NCBI RefSeq assembly: GCF_001613935.1
Contig: NZ_LQCI01000010.1
Span: 124,001-188,000 of the forward strand
DNA: 64,000 bases
DNA from: Amycolatopsis regifaucium
GTDB taxonomy: Bacteria > Actinomycetota > Actinomycetes > Mycobacteriales > Pseudonocardiaceae
Reading direction: 5' to 3'
Shown: in pieces, positions 50,535-59,107 of the stretch
Position numbering within the stretch: the stretch's first letter is position 1
How the letters are laid out: every line of letters starts with the position of its first letter
The notes under the pieces: generated by a model
Database searches by the model: none
Told to the model about the DNA's origin: nothing
What the model saw: the letters and a program-made list of their open reading frames with translations, nothing else
Made by a program: the position numbers and the translations under genes

Positions 50535-51098
50535 GTGAGTACAGAGCCCGAGACCGCGCCGCCGTCGCCGCCGTTGCCCAGGAAGCGCGTCGCCGTGGTG
50601 TTCGTCGTCGCCGCCGTGCTGTGGGGGATCGACCTGCTCACCAAGCAGCTCGCGGTGTCCACGCTGGAGGGCAAGCAACCGGTCGAGTTCCTCGGCGGGC
50701 TGGTCTACTTCCAGCTGGTGCGCAACCCCGGTGCCGCCTTCTCGATGGCGACCGGGCTGACCTGGGTGCTCGCGCTGGTCGCGGCCGCGGTCGTGGTCGC
50801 CATCGTCTGGCTGGCGCGGCGGCTGCGTTCGGTCGGCTGGGCGATCGGCCTCGGCCTGGTGCTGGCCGGCGCGCTCGGCAACCTGACCGACCGGATCTTC
50901 CGCGCGCCGGGCCCGCTGCGGGGGCACGTGGTCGACATGATCTCCGCGTTCGCGCCGAACGGGCAGGGCTGGGCGATCTTCAACGTCGCCGACTCCGCCA
51001 TCTGCGTCGGCGGCGTGCTCATCGTCATCCTTTCCCTGCTGGGCAAGGACTACGACGGAACATCTACAAAGGACAAGAAGAAGGCGGCAACAGAATGA
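50535..51098 (+). CDS. lspA: Lipoprotein signal peptidase LspA
   Basis: LspA, 187 residues, cuts the signal peptide from lipidated prolipoproteins. It has four membrane helices. The catalytic aspartates are in GNLTDRIFR and [11 protein letters not shown], with the family block [13 protein letters not shown]. The N-terminal tail is Pro-rich. GTG at 50535 has GGAGA 10 bp upstream; a GTG at 50520 is an alternative. It overlaps rluD by ATGA, a pairing common across bacteria. Confidence 0.96.
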   Translation: MSTEPETAPPSPPLPRKRVAVVFVVAAVLWGIDLLTKQLAVSTLEGKQPVEFLGGLVYFQLVRNPGAAFSMATGLTWVLALVAAAVVVAIVWLARRLRSVGWAIGLGLVLAGALGNLTDRIFRAPGPLRGHVVDMISAFAPNGQGWAIFNVADSAICVGGVLIVILSLLGKDYDGTSTKDKKKAATE

Positions 51099-52021
51099 GC
51101 GCGCGCATGCTGCCCGTTCCCGACGGGCTCGACGGAATGCGCGTCGACGCGGGGCTGGCGAAACTGCTGGGGCTTTCCCGCACCGTCGTGGCGGAGCTGG
51201 CCGAATCCGGCGAGATCCTGCTCGACGGCAGGACGGCCGGGAAGTCGGACCGGCTGGCCGCCGGCGGACTGCTCGAAGTGACGCTGCCCGATCCGGCCTC
51301 GCCGATCGAGGTCGTCGCGGAGCCCGTCGAGGGCATGAAGATCCTGCACGACGATGACGACATCGTGGTGATCTCGAAGCCGGTCGGCGTCGCCGTGCAC
51401 CCGAGCCCCGGCTGGACCGGCCCGACCGTGGTGGGCGGGCTCGCCGCCAGCGGGCTGCGAATCTCGACCTCCGGCGCGGCCGAACGCCAGGGTGTCGTGC
51501 ACCGGCTGGACGCGGGCACCACCGGCGTGATGGTGGTGGCCAAGAGCGAGCACGCGTACACCGTGCTGAAGCGGGCGTTCAAGGAACGCACTGTCGACAA
51601 GGGTTACCACGCGATCGTCCAAGGCCATCCGGACCCGACGCGCGGCACCATCGACGCGCCGATCGACCGGCACCCCCGGCACGACTACAAGTTCGCCGTC
51701 GTACAGGGCGGGCGCCCCAGCGTCACGCATTACGAGGTCGTCGAGGCCTTCCGTGCCGCGTCGCTCGCCCAGATCAAGCTGGAGACCGGCCGCACGCACC
51801 AGATCCGCGTGCACTTCTCGGCGCTCAAGCACCCGTGCGTCGGTGACCTGACCTACGGCGCCGACCCGGTGCTGGCGCGCAAGCTCGGGCTGTCCCGGCA
51901 GTGGCTGCACGCGAAGACGCTCGGTTTCGCCCACCCCGCCGACGGGCGCTGGGTCGAGTTCGAGTCGGAGTACCCGGACGACCTGGCCAACGCGCTGCGC
52001 ATCCTCCAGGACGAGAATTAA
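51095..52021 (+). CDS. rluD: 23S rRNA pseudouridine synthase RluD family
   Basis: A 308-residue RluA/RluD-type pseudouridine synthase. The N-terminal S4-like domain is [20 protein letters not shown] with the RNA-contact stretch [20 protein letters not shown]. The catalytic aspartate is in [17 protein letters not shown]. Other blocks are [17 protein letters not shown] and [20 protein letters not shown]. It modifies uridines in helix 69 or related sites. Coupled to lspA. Confidence 0.94.
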   Translation: MSARMLPVPDGLDGMRVDAGLAKLLGLSRTVVAELAESGEILLDGRTAGKSDRLAAGGLLEVTLPDPASPIEVVAEPVEGMKILHDDDDIVVISKPVGVAVHPSPGWTGPTVVGGLAASGLRISTSGAAERQGVVHRLDAGTTGVMVVAKSEHAYTVLKRAFKERTVDKGYHAIVQGHPDPTRGTIDAPIDRHPRHDYKFAVVQGGRPSVTHYEVVEAFRAASLAQIKLETGRTHQIRVHFSALKHPCVGDLTYGADPVLARKLGLSRQWLHAKTLGFAHPADGRWVEFESEYPDDLANALRILQDEN

Positions 52022-52031
52022 CCCCCCGAAT

Positions 52032-52097
52032 CCGCATTTAGAGGACGAAATGCGGTCCTTGCGCGCGCAACTACCGCGTTCAGTCCTCTAAATGCGG
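52032..52097. repeat. Gene-end palindrome, family B copy 2
   Basis: Perfect 15-bp outer arms CCGCATTTAGAGGAC and GTCCTCTAAATGCGG enclose a second partial arm pair (GAAATGCGG and CCGCGTTCA) and a central perfect TTGCGCGCGCAA. It sits 11 bp after the rluD stop and 20 bp before the convergent gene's stop. Sequence is shared with 48210-48270. Confidence 0.72.
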
Positions 52098-52117
52098 TAG
52101 TCAGGGCGGGCGGGGTG

Positions 52118-53140
52118 CTAGTCGTCGATCGACCAGGTGAGGGTGCGCTCGTCCGGTTCCGGGCGGGGTGACCACCGGACGGCGACCACGCGGGTGGTGT
52201 CCGGCAGCACGTAGACGGTGTGGCCGCCGAGGGTCTCGCCCGGCCGGACGCCGATCTTGTGCGGCGGACGCGAGGTCAGGGAGACCGGCGCCTTCGCGAT
52301 CGGCTTGCCGTCCGCGGTGAGCAGTTCGAGGTAGTTGTCCGGAAGGGACACGAACGGGGTGTTCCCGCGGTTGGTGATCTCGGTGTGCACCACGACCGAC
52401 CGTTCACCGGCCTCCAGCGAATAACCTGCCGCGCTGAACAGGTAGTCCGCCGGGTCTTGGACCTCGAGCAACTGGACGGCGAGCTGCTCGCCCTCCAGCC
52501 CTTGGGTCTCCATGACGTCGCCTGTCCGGCCCTTCTTGCCCTCCGGGGCCTGCGGCGGCGCGGCCTGCGGCTCGTCGCCGCGGGCCCAGGACGCGGTCTG
52601 CGGGACACCCCAGGTGCTCATCACCGGGTCGGGCGGCGGCAGCGGGGGCGCGAACTGCTGCTGCTGCGGTGCGGGCGGACGTTGTTGTGGCTGCGGAGGC
52701 GGGGCCATCGGCTGACGCACCGGGGCCGACGGCGGCCCGGGATAGCGGCCCGACGGCGTGCCGTGCACGTTGTACGGCCCTGACGGCGTTCCCTGGACGT
52801 TGTACGGACCCGATGGGGTGCCCTGCACGTTGTACGGACCGGACGGCGTGCCCTGGACGTTGTGCGGTCCGGAGTGGCCCGGCGGACGCTGGGGCTGTTG
52901 AGGCTGTGGCGGCTGCTGCGCCCAGGAAGGCGGCGAACTCGCGATGGCGGCCCGCAGTCCGTTCGGGTCGCTTTCCACACCCACGAGCAGCGGCAATCCG
53001 CTGCCGGAGAGGGCGACCAGACGGTACGCGACCTCGCGCGGATCCATGCCGACCTTGGCCGCGAGTTCGTGCACGGCCGCCTTGCCCATGTCCGCGAGGG
53101 CGGCGAGCAGGCGGGTATCCACGGGATCGGTCACGGCCAC
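52118..53140 (-). CDS. Winged-helix protein with 10-residue repeats and a C-terminal beta domain
   Basis: A 340-residue protein. Residues 1-65 look like a winged helix (DPVDTRLLAALADMGKAAVH, ELAAKVGMDPREVAYRLVAL), similar to AsnC-type DNA-binding domains but used on its own. Then comes a Pro/Gln-rich region with four 10-residue repeats of the form GPYNVQGTPS. The last 110 residues (EVQDPADYLFSAAGYSLEAG, SVVVHTEITNRGNTPFVSLP, HTVYVLPDTTRVVAVRWSPR) are like DUF4352-type immunoglobulin-like domains. There is no signal peptide or membrane helix. The GTG start at 53140 is the most likely; no gene function is known. Confidence 0.75.
   Translation of the reverse strand: MAVTDPVDTRLLAALADMGKAAVHELAAKVGMDPREVAYRLVALSGSGLPLLVGVESDPNGLRAAIASSPPSWAQQPPQPQQPQRPPGHSGPHNVQGTPSGPYNVQGTPSGPYNVQGTPSGPYNVHGTPSGRYPGPPSAPVRQPMAPPPQPQQRPPAPQQQQFAPPLPPPDPVMSTWGVPQTASWARGDEPQAAPPQAPEGKKGRTGDVMETQGLEGEQLAVQLLEVQDPADYLFSAAGYSLEAGERSVVVHTEITNRGNTPFVSLPDNYLELLTADGKPIAKAPVSLTSRPPHKIGVRPGETLGGHTVYVLPDTTRVVAVRWSPRPEPDERTLTWSIDD
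52751..52870 (-). repeat. Four 30-bp tandem repeats inside the wHTH gene
   Basis: Units at 52751-52780, 52781-52810, 52811-52840 and 52841-52870 share GACGGCGTGCC, TGGACGTTGTACGG and close variants. Each encodes one GP(Y/H)NV(Q/H)GTPS decapeptide. The differences are mostly silent, so the repeat is held in frame by selection or arose recently. Confidence 0.85.
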
Positions 53141-53273
53141 GTCCGGGAACGCTACCGCCTCGCCTCCGGCGCCGTGCGAAGGCCGTCCGCGTGCCGCGAA
53201 ACCCGGCTTCGGTAGGACGCGCTCTCCATTAGGGTCGGGGATACCGCCTCCACCGATCCCCTGGGGAAGAAAC

Positions 53274-56200
53274 ATGAGCGAAGTCTCCGCCCTCGCCGAC
53301 GAGTTCGTCGAAGCCCTCTTCGACGCCGAGCCGGTCATGCCCGCCTTGCAGGGCTTCCGTCCGGAATCGACCGGCCTCACCGACCTCAGCGAGGAGGCGG
53401 GAGACGCCTTCCGCGCGAAGCTGGCCGGTCTCGCCGAGCGGGCCGAAGCCCTCGGCACCGACGGACTGAGCGCGGAGGAGAAGACCACCCGGGACGTCCT
53501 GATCGCGATGGCGCGGGCGAGGATCGCGCTGCTGGATTCGCGGTTCGTCGAGTTCACCGTCAGCGACCTGTTCATCTCGCCTGCCGCCGAGGTGCTCACC
53601 GTGCTGCCGATGATGTCGGTCGGCACGGGCGCGCAGGCGGAAGCCCATCTCGGCCGGATCGCCGCCATCCCGGAGTACCTGCGGCAGGCCGCCCAGCGGC
53701 ATCGTGACGGCGTGGCCCGCGGCCTGGTCCCGGTCGCCTACCTCGTCGACGCCGCCGTCGCCTACCTCGACCGTCACCTCGCCGAGCCGTCGGCCGATCC
53801 GCTGCTGCGCCAGCCCGCGCCCGACGACGACTTCGAGACCCGCCGCGCCGGCCTGCTGCGCGACGTCGTCCGGCCGGCGATCGCCGAGTACCGCGAGGTG
53901 CTCGCGAAGGAGATCGCGCCGCACGGCCGTCCCGAGGACAAGCCCGGCGTCTGCTGGCTGCCCGACGGCGAGCGCATCTACGCCCTCCTCGCCGAAATGC
54001 ACACCACCACCGTCCGCACCCCGCGTGAGCTGCACCAGACCGGGCTCGACGTGATCGCGGACCTCGCCGCCGAGTACCGCGAGTACGGCTCCCGGGTCTT
54101 CGGCACCACCGACCTCGGCGAGATCTTCACCAAGCTCCGCACCGACCCGGCATTGCGCTGGTCCAGCGCCGAAGAACTGCTCGACTCCGCCCGCTCGGCC
54201 ATCACCAGGGCCGAGGCCGAGGCGCCGAAGTGGTTCGGCCGGATCCCGCCGCAGCCGTGGACGGTCGAACCGGTCCCCGCCGAATCCGCGCCCGGCGCGC
54301 CGGCCGCGTACTACATGTGGCCCGCCGTCGACGGCTCCCGGCCGGGGATCTACTTCGCCAACACCCACAAGGCGGAGGAGCGGTTCCGGCACGCGGCCGA
54401 GGCCACGGCGTTCCACGAGGCCATTCCCGGCCACCACTTCCAGCTGAGTCTCGCGCAGGGACTGACCGAACTCCCGCTGCTGCGCCGGATCGGCGACTTC
54501 ACCGCGTACGCCGAGGGCTGGGGGCTCTACACCGAGCGACTCGCCGACGAGATGGGGCTGTACTCCGACGACGTCGCGAAACTCGGCATGCTGACCATGG
54601 ATTCGATGCGCGCCGGACGGCTCGTGGTCGACACCGGGCTGCACGCGCTGGGCTGGAGCCGCCGCCAGGCCATCGACTTCCTCACCGAGAACACGCCGAT
54701 GGCGCCGGTCGAGATCGAGTCCGAAGTGGACCGTTACATCGCCTTCCCCGGTCAGGCGCTGTCGTACATGGTGGGGCGGCTGGAGATCCAGCGCATCCGC
54801 CAGGAGGCCGAGCTCACGCTGGGCAGCCGATTCGACATCAAGGCCTTCCACGACGTCGTGCTCGGCGGGGGATCATTGCCGCTTTCGGTGCTGGACGGCG
54901 TGGTCCGCGACTGGGTCGCCGGCCACGGCGACACCCCCAACGGTCTCGCCGAAGAGCTCATGGCGCTCAAGTTCGAAGAGCTCCCGCTGTGGCAATCCCT
55001 GCTCGGCCTGCCCTGCGACCACGGCGCGCTGCCCGACCCGAGCGCGGCGGCCGCGGCGGCGCAGCGCGCGTCGGCGGTGTCGATCGCCGAACGGGCCGAA
55101 GCCCTGGACGTGGCCGGGCTTTCCCCGGCAGAGGCGGTCACCCGCGAGGTCGTGATCCAGCAGGCGAAGGCGATGATCGACGTGGTCGACGCCCGCGCCG
55201 CCGAGTTCTCGGTCAGCGACGGGCTGGCCTCGCCCGCGTTGTTCATGCTCAACGAACTCGCGGTGCTGACGCTCAACGACGAAGAACGGGTCCGGGGTTA
55301 CCTGAAGCGCCTGGACGGCATGGGTGACTATCTGGACGCCCTGATCACGCGCCAGCGCGCGGCGGCGGCCGAGGGACTGGTGCCACCCGACTTCCTCGTC
55401 GAAGGCGGGATCGCTTACGTGGAGCGGTATCTCGGTGACGTGGCGGGTGACCCGCTGGCGCTCACCGCCTCCGTTTCCGTGGAAGGCTATGAGGCCGAAC
55501 GGGACCGCTTGCTGACCGAGGTGGTCCGCCCCGCCTACACCCGCTACCGCGACTTCCTCGCCACCGAACTGCGTCCCGTGGCGAAGAGCGCGGAAGAGCC
55601 GGGGTTGTGCGCGCTTCCCGGCGGGCAGGAGAAGTACGCCGCGTTGATCCGCGCGCACACCTCCACCGAGCGCACCGCGCAGGAGCTGCACGACACCGGG
55701 CTCGAGATGATCGCGAAACTGGCCGACCAGTACCGCGAGCTGGGCGAGAAGGTCTTCGGCACGAAGGACCTCGAAGAGATTTTCGAGCGGCTCCGTACCG
55801 ACCCCGCCCTGCGCTGGCGCGACGGCGACGAACTGCTCGACGCCGCCCGCGCGGCCATCACCCGCGCCGAAGCCGTCGCCCCGCGGTGGTTCTCGACCAT
55901 TCCCGAGGAGCGCTGCCAGGTCGAGCCGGTCCCGCCCGCGGAGGCGCCCGGCGGAACGCTGGCGTACTACATCGAGGCGGCGCTCGACGGGTCGCGGCCG
56001 GGTACCTACTACGCGAACACCTACGAGGCCGAGCAGCGGCCCAAGCACACGAGCGAGGCGATCGCGTTCCACGAAGCCGTTCCGGGACACCATTTCCAGA
56101 TCTGCATCGCGCACAAGCTCAAGGGCCTGCCGATGCTGCGCGGACACGCCGATGTCAACGCCTACGTCGAAGGCTGGGGGCTCTACTCGGAGCGTCTCGC

Positions 56201-56585
56201 CGACGAGATGGGCCTGTACTCCAGTGACCTGACCAGGTTCGGCATGCTCACCCAGGATTCGATGCGTGCCGGGCGGCTGGTCGTCGACACCGGCATGCAC
56301 GCGCTCGGCTGGAGTCGTCAGCGCGCCGTCGACTTCCTGGCCGAGAACACGCCGATGGCCCGCGTGGAGATCGAGGCCGAGATCGACCGCTACGCCGCGG
56401 TGCCCGCGCAGGCGCTGTCGTACATGGTCGGCCGCCTGGAGATCGAGCGGATCCGCGCCGAGGCCGAGGCCGCCCTCGGCGACCGGTTCGACATCAAGGG
56501 CTTCCACGAGGTCGTTCTCGGCAACGGGATCCTGCCGCTGCGTGTGCTGGACAACGTCGTGAAGGAATGGGTGGCCGCCCAGTGA
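53274..56585 (+). CDS. Double DUF885 protein (two fused zinc-peptidase-like domains)
   Basis: A 1103-residue cytoplasmic protein made of two tandem DUF885 copies. The zinc motif HExxxHH appears twice: EATAFHEAIPGHHFQLSLA in the first half and EAIAFHEAVPGHHFQICIA in the second. Each copy also has YAEGWGLYTERLADEMGLYS or VEGWGLYSERLADEMGLYS and the C-terminal PGQALSYMVGRLEI or PAQALSYMVGRLEI. DUF885 proteins usually have one domain of about 550-600 residues, so this is a fusion of duplicated genes. The second copy begins near residue 575 and lacks a little of the N-terminus. Both zinc sites look intact. Peptidase activity is inferred from the fold. Confidence 0.9.
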   Translation: MSEVSALADEFVEALFDAEPVMPALQGFRPESTGLTDLSEEAGDAFRAKLAGLAERAEALGTDGLSAEEKTTRDVLIAMARARIALLDSRFVEFTVSDLFISPAAEVLTVLPMMSVGTGAQAEAHLGRIAAIPEYLRQAAQRHRDGVARGLVPVAYLVDAAVAYLDRHLAEPSADPLLRQPAPDDDFETRRAGLLRDVVRPAIAEYREVLAKEIAPHGRPEDKPGVCWLPDGERIYALLAEMHTTTVRTPRELHQTGLDVIADLAAEYREYGSRVFGTTDLGEIFTKLRTDPALRWSSAEELLDSARSAITRAEAEAPKWFGRIPPQPWTVEPVPAESAPGAPAAYYMWPAVDGSRPGIYFANTHKAEERFRHAAEATAFHEAIPGHHFQLSLAQGLTELPLLRRIGDFTAYAEGWGLYTERLADEMGLYSDDVAKLGMLTMDSMRAGRLVVDTGLHALGWSRRQAIDFLTENTPMAPVEIESEVDRYIAFPGQALSYMVGRLEIQRIRQEAELTLGSRFDIKAFHDVVLGGGSLPLSVLDGVVRDWVAGHGDTPNGLAEELMALKFEELPLWQSLLGLPCDHGALPDPSAAAAAAQRASAVSIAERAEALDVAGLSPAEAVTREVVIQQAKAMIDVVDARAAEFSVSDGLASPALFMLNELAVLTLNDEERVRGYLKRLDGMGDYLDALITRQRAAAAEGLVPPDFLVEGGIAYVERYLGDVAGDPLALTASVSVEGYEAERDRLLTEVVRPAYTRYRDFLATELRPVAKSAEEPGLCALPGGQEKYAALIRAHTSTERTAQELHDTGLEMIAKLADQYRELGEKVFGTKDLEEIFERLRTDPALRWRDGDELLDAARAAITRAEAVAPRWFSTIPEERCQVEPVPPAEAPGGTLAYYIEAALDGSRPGTYYANTYEAEQRPKHTSEAIAFHEAVPGHHFQICIAHKLKGLPMLRGHADVNAYVEGWGLYSERLADEMGLYSSDLTRFGMLTQDSMRAGRLVVDTGMHALGWSRQRAVDFLAENTPMARVEIEAEIDRYAAVPAQALSYMVGRLEIERIRAEAEAALGDRFDIKGFHEVVLGNGILPLRVLDNVVKEWVAAQ

Positions 56586-56628
56586 GCCGGGACACAGGCG
56601 AAAGACGGCGTCCCGGCGCATACTGTCG

Positions 56629-56645
56629 CTAAGCGAGCGCTCAGT
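56629..56645. promoter_or_regulatory. Palindromic site upstream of the LLM oxidoreductase
   Basis: CTAAGCG and CGCTCAG form 7-bp arms with one mismatch around AG, 21 bp before the LLM start. It has the look of TetR operators of the CTAAGCGAGCGCTTAG type that control lipid genes in actinobacteria. The assignment is by eye only. Confidence 0.4.
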
Positions 56646-56665
56646 AACGTACGAGGGAGATGCCG

Positions 56666-57706
56666 ATGAGGATCGGGACCGCGATCAGCTACGCCGGTGG
56701 TTTCGCCGACAGCGTGGCGGACATCGTCGAGCTGGAGAAGGCCGGGCTGGACATCGTCTTCGTCCCCGAGGCCTACTCCTTCGACGCGGTCAGCCAGCTC
56801 GGCTACGTCGCGGCGAAGACCGAGCGGGTCCAGATCGCCTCCGGGATCTTCCAGATCTACACGCGGACCCCGACGTTGACCGCGATGACCGCCGCCGGGC
56901 TCGACTTCGTCTCCGACGGCCGGTTCACCCTCGGCATCGGCGCGTCGGGTCCGCAGGTCATCGAGGGTTTCCACGGCGTGAAGTACGACGCGCCGCTCGG
57001 CCGGACCCGCGAGATCATCGACATCTGCCGTCAGGTGTGGCGGCGGGAGAAGGTGGTGCACTCCGGCACGCACTACTCGATCCCGCTGCCACCCGAGCAG
57101 GGCACCGGCCTCGGCAAGCCGCTGAAGCTGATCAATCACCCGGTTCGGGAGCGGATCCCGATCCTGCTGGCCTCGATCGGCCCGAAGAACGTCGCGCTGA
57201 CCGCCGAACTCGCCGAAGGCTGGGAGCCGATCTTCTTCCACCCCGAGAAGGCGGCCGAGGTCTGGGGCGCGTCGCTGGCCGAGGGCAAGGCGAAGCGGGA
57301 CCCGTCGCTGGGCGAGCTGGACACCTTCGTCGGGACGGCGCTGGCGATCGGTGACGACGTCGACGGGCTGCTGGACCACCTGCGCGGCATGCTGGCGCTC
57401 TACATCGGTGGGATGGGCGCGCGCGGCAAGAACTTCTACAACAGCCTCGCGCAGCGCTACGGCTATGAGGCCGAAGCGAAGCTCATCCAGGACCTCTACC
57501 TGGACGGCAAGAAGGACGAAGCCGCCGCGGCGGTGCCGACGGAACTGATCAGGGCGATCTCGCTGATCGGGCCCGAGGGCTACGTCAAGGAGCGGCTCGC
57601 CGCGTTCCGGGAGGCCGGTGCGACGACACTGGTGGTCAACCCGCTGCTTCCGGGGCGTGAAGCCCGCGTCGCCCAGGTGTCGAAGTTGCGCGAACTCATC
57701 GGCTAG
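56666..57706 (+). CDS. F420-dependent LLM-class oxidoreductase
   Basis: About 346 residues, a luciferase-like F420-dependent oxidoreductase. It starts MRIGTAISYAGGFADSVADI and has FVPEAYSFDAVSQLGYVAAK, IASGIFQIYTRTPTLTAMTA, TLGIGASGPQVIEGFHG and PILLASIGPKNVALTAELAE, which match the TIGR03559 group that includes the mycobacterial Rv3520c protein of the cholesterol gene region. GAGGGAG ends right before an ATG at 56660, so the second ATG at 56666 has the better spacing. A palindrome lies upstream. Confidence 0.88.
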   Translation: MRIGTAISYAGGFADSVADIVELEKAGLDIVFVPEAYSFDAVSQLGYVAAKTERVQIASGIFQIYTRTPTLTAMTAAGLDFVSDGRFTLGIGASGPQVIEGFHGVKYDAPLGRTREIIDICRQVWRREKVVHSGTHYSIPLPPEQGTGLGKPLKLINHPVRERIPILLASIGPKNVALTAELAEGWEPIFFHPEKAAEVWGASLAEGKAKRDPSLGELDTFVGTALAIGDDVDGLLDHLRGMLALYIGGMGARGKNFYNSLAQRYGYEAEAKLIQDLYLDGKKDEAAAAVPTELIRAISLIGPEGYVKERLAAFREAGATTLVVNPLLPGREARVAQVSKLRELIG

Positions 57707-57753
57707 TTCGTTCGAAGTTTTCCGACGCACTGAGGGAGTCGAAGCTCTCACCT

Positions 57754-57763
57754 GTATCGATAC
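57754..57763. promoter_or_regulatory. GTATCGATAC palindrome upstream of the ppx/gppA gene
   Basis: A perfect 10-bp palindrome in the 221-bp gap between the LLM gene and the phosphatase gene, 165 bp before the start. The flanks (CCT and GGTATCC) add a partial repeat of GTATC. A regulator site is possible. The rest of the gap is moderately AT-rich and has no other gene. Confidence 0.25.
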
Positions 57764-57927
57764 GGTATCCTCGACCTGCGCCGACGTATCCCCGCCGTGG
57801 TCAAAAAGCGGCATCGCGGTGAGAAGAGAACGTAAAGCACGCCTGAACGGCAGGAAAATCGGCCATTATCAGGAGTGAAAGCGAAAGCTCGGGGAATACG
57901 TTCGCGACGAAGGTGAGGTGTCCTCGC

Positions 57928-58884
57928 GTGCGCAGAAAGATCGGGGAACCGGCCGCCGCCGTCCTGGACGTCGGGTCGTTCAGCGCTCGGCTGGTCGTAT
58001 TGGCCAGGGGCGGAACACCGCTCGATCCGGTGCTGAGCCATCAGACGCGCCTTCGGCTCGACCGGGAACTGGACGACGACGGCAAGCTGACCCGGCGGGG
58101 CATCGACGCGGTTTCGTCCGCGGTCGAGGCAGGCATGACCATGGCGGCCAAGCACGGCGTCGAGAACGTGTACCCGCTTGCGACGTCATCGATCCGCGAC
58201 GCCGCCAACGTGAAGCAGGTCGTCGCCGACGTCGCCAAGGCCACCGGCGTCACACTGCAGTTCCTCACCGGCCGCCGCGAGGCGGAACTGGCCTATGTCG
58301 GAGCGCGCCGGTGGTACGGCGCTTCCGCGGGCGGGTTGCTGGTGCTCGACATCGGCGGCGGGACCGTCGAACTCGCCGCGGGCAACGCGGAGGAGGCCGG
58401 GTTCGCGCATTCGCTGCCGCTCGGCGCCCGCTCGCTGACGCGCGACTGGATGTCCACCGAATGCCCGTCGCCGAAGGTCGTCCGGGCCATGCGCGACCAT
58501 GTCCTCGACGAGGTCCGCGACGCGATGCGGGACGTGCTCCCGGAGATCCGCGATCACCGCGCCGTCGGCTGCTCCAAGGTGCTGCGGCAACTCGCCAGGC
58601 TCGCGGGCGACCGGCCGTCCCGGGCACGGGAACTGCACCTCGACGACCTCCGCGCGTGGATCCCGAGGCTCGCGAAGCTGCCGGCGAAACGCCGCGCCGA
58701 ACTGCCGGGCATTTCGCGACAGCGCTCCCACCAGGCACTGGCAGGCGCGGTCGTCGCGGAGGCGTTGCTGACGCTGGCCGGTGGCCAGGTCGCCATCTGC
58801 CCGTGGTCGACCAGGGACGGCCTGCTGCTCACCATGCGCGACGGCCTGGTCGGTCTCGACGGCAAGCCGGCGAAAGCCGCCTGA
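57928..58884 (+). CDS. Ppx/GppA family phosphatase
   Basis: A 318-residue exopolyphosphatase/guanosine pentaphosphate phosphohydrolase of the actin-like ATPase fold. The first phosphate loop is AAVLDVGSFSARLVVLARG and the second is LLVLDIGGGTVELAAGN. ATSSIRDAANVKQVV and FLTGRREAELAYVGARRWYG lie between them. The C-terminal half (GCSKVLRQLARLAG, ELPGISRQRSHQALAGAVVA) is typical. It is the short actinobacterial form without the HD domain. GTG at 57928 has AGGTGAGG upstream. Confidence 0.9.
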   Translation: MRRKIGEPAAAVLDVGSFSARLVVLARGGTPLDPVLSHQTRLRLDRELDDDGKLTRRGIDAVSSAVEAGMTMAAKHGVENVYPLATSSIRDAANVKQVVADVAKATGVTLQFLTGRREAELAYVGARRWYGASAGGLLVLDIGGGTVELAAGNAEEAGFAHSLPLGARSLTRDWMSTECPSPKVVRAMRDHVLDEVRDAMRDVLPEIRDHRAVGCSKVLRQLARLAGDRPSRARELHLDDLRAWIPRLAKLPAKRRAELPGISRQRSHQALAGAVVAEALLTLAGGQVAICPWSTRDGLLLTMRDGLVGLDGKPAKAA

Positions 58885-58923
58885 AAACTGGCGTTTTCGG
58901 CCGAGAGCGGGTACGCCGGACAC

Positions 58924-59103
58924 ATGAGGGAAAGCAAGAAGAACTTCGGGCAAGACGAAGAAGAAGAACTCGACGACCTTCGCAAGGTCCAGCCGAAGAC
59001 CGACGTGCCGAGCGCGCCCAACCGCGACATCGGCCCGCACGGGACCGGGGACGTCGACGGCGTTCCGGGCAGCGGTGAGGTGCCGGTCGAGCCCCCGGAC
59101 TGA
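58924..59103 (+). CDS. Small acidic protein, 59 residues
   Basis: An ATG-to-TGA frame of 59 residues (MRESKKNFGQDEEEELDDLR, then KVQPKTDVPSAPNRDIGPHG and a Pro/Gly/Val-rich end). It is very hydrophilic and acidic at the start and likely disordered. The codon pattern is GC-rich at third positions as in real genes here. It lies 39 bp after the phosphatase stop and 4 bp before the convergent GH65 stop, which leaves no other use for the stretch. No family known. Confidence 0.6.
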   Translation: MRESKKNFGQDEEEELDDLRKVQPKTDVPSAPNRDIGPHGTGDVDGVPGSGEVPVEPPD

Positions 59104-59107
59104 GCGG

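Noticed and set aside
52751..52870. CRISPR-like array
   Set aside because: The 30-bp units are directly adjacent with no spacers and encode a decapeptide repeat inside a gene.
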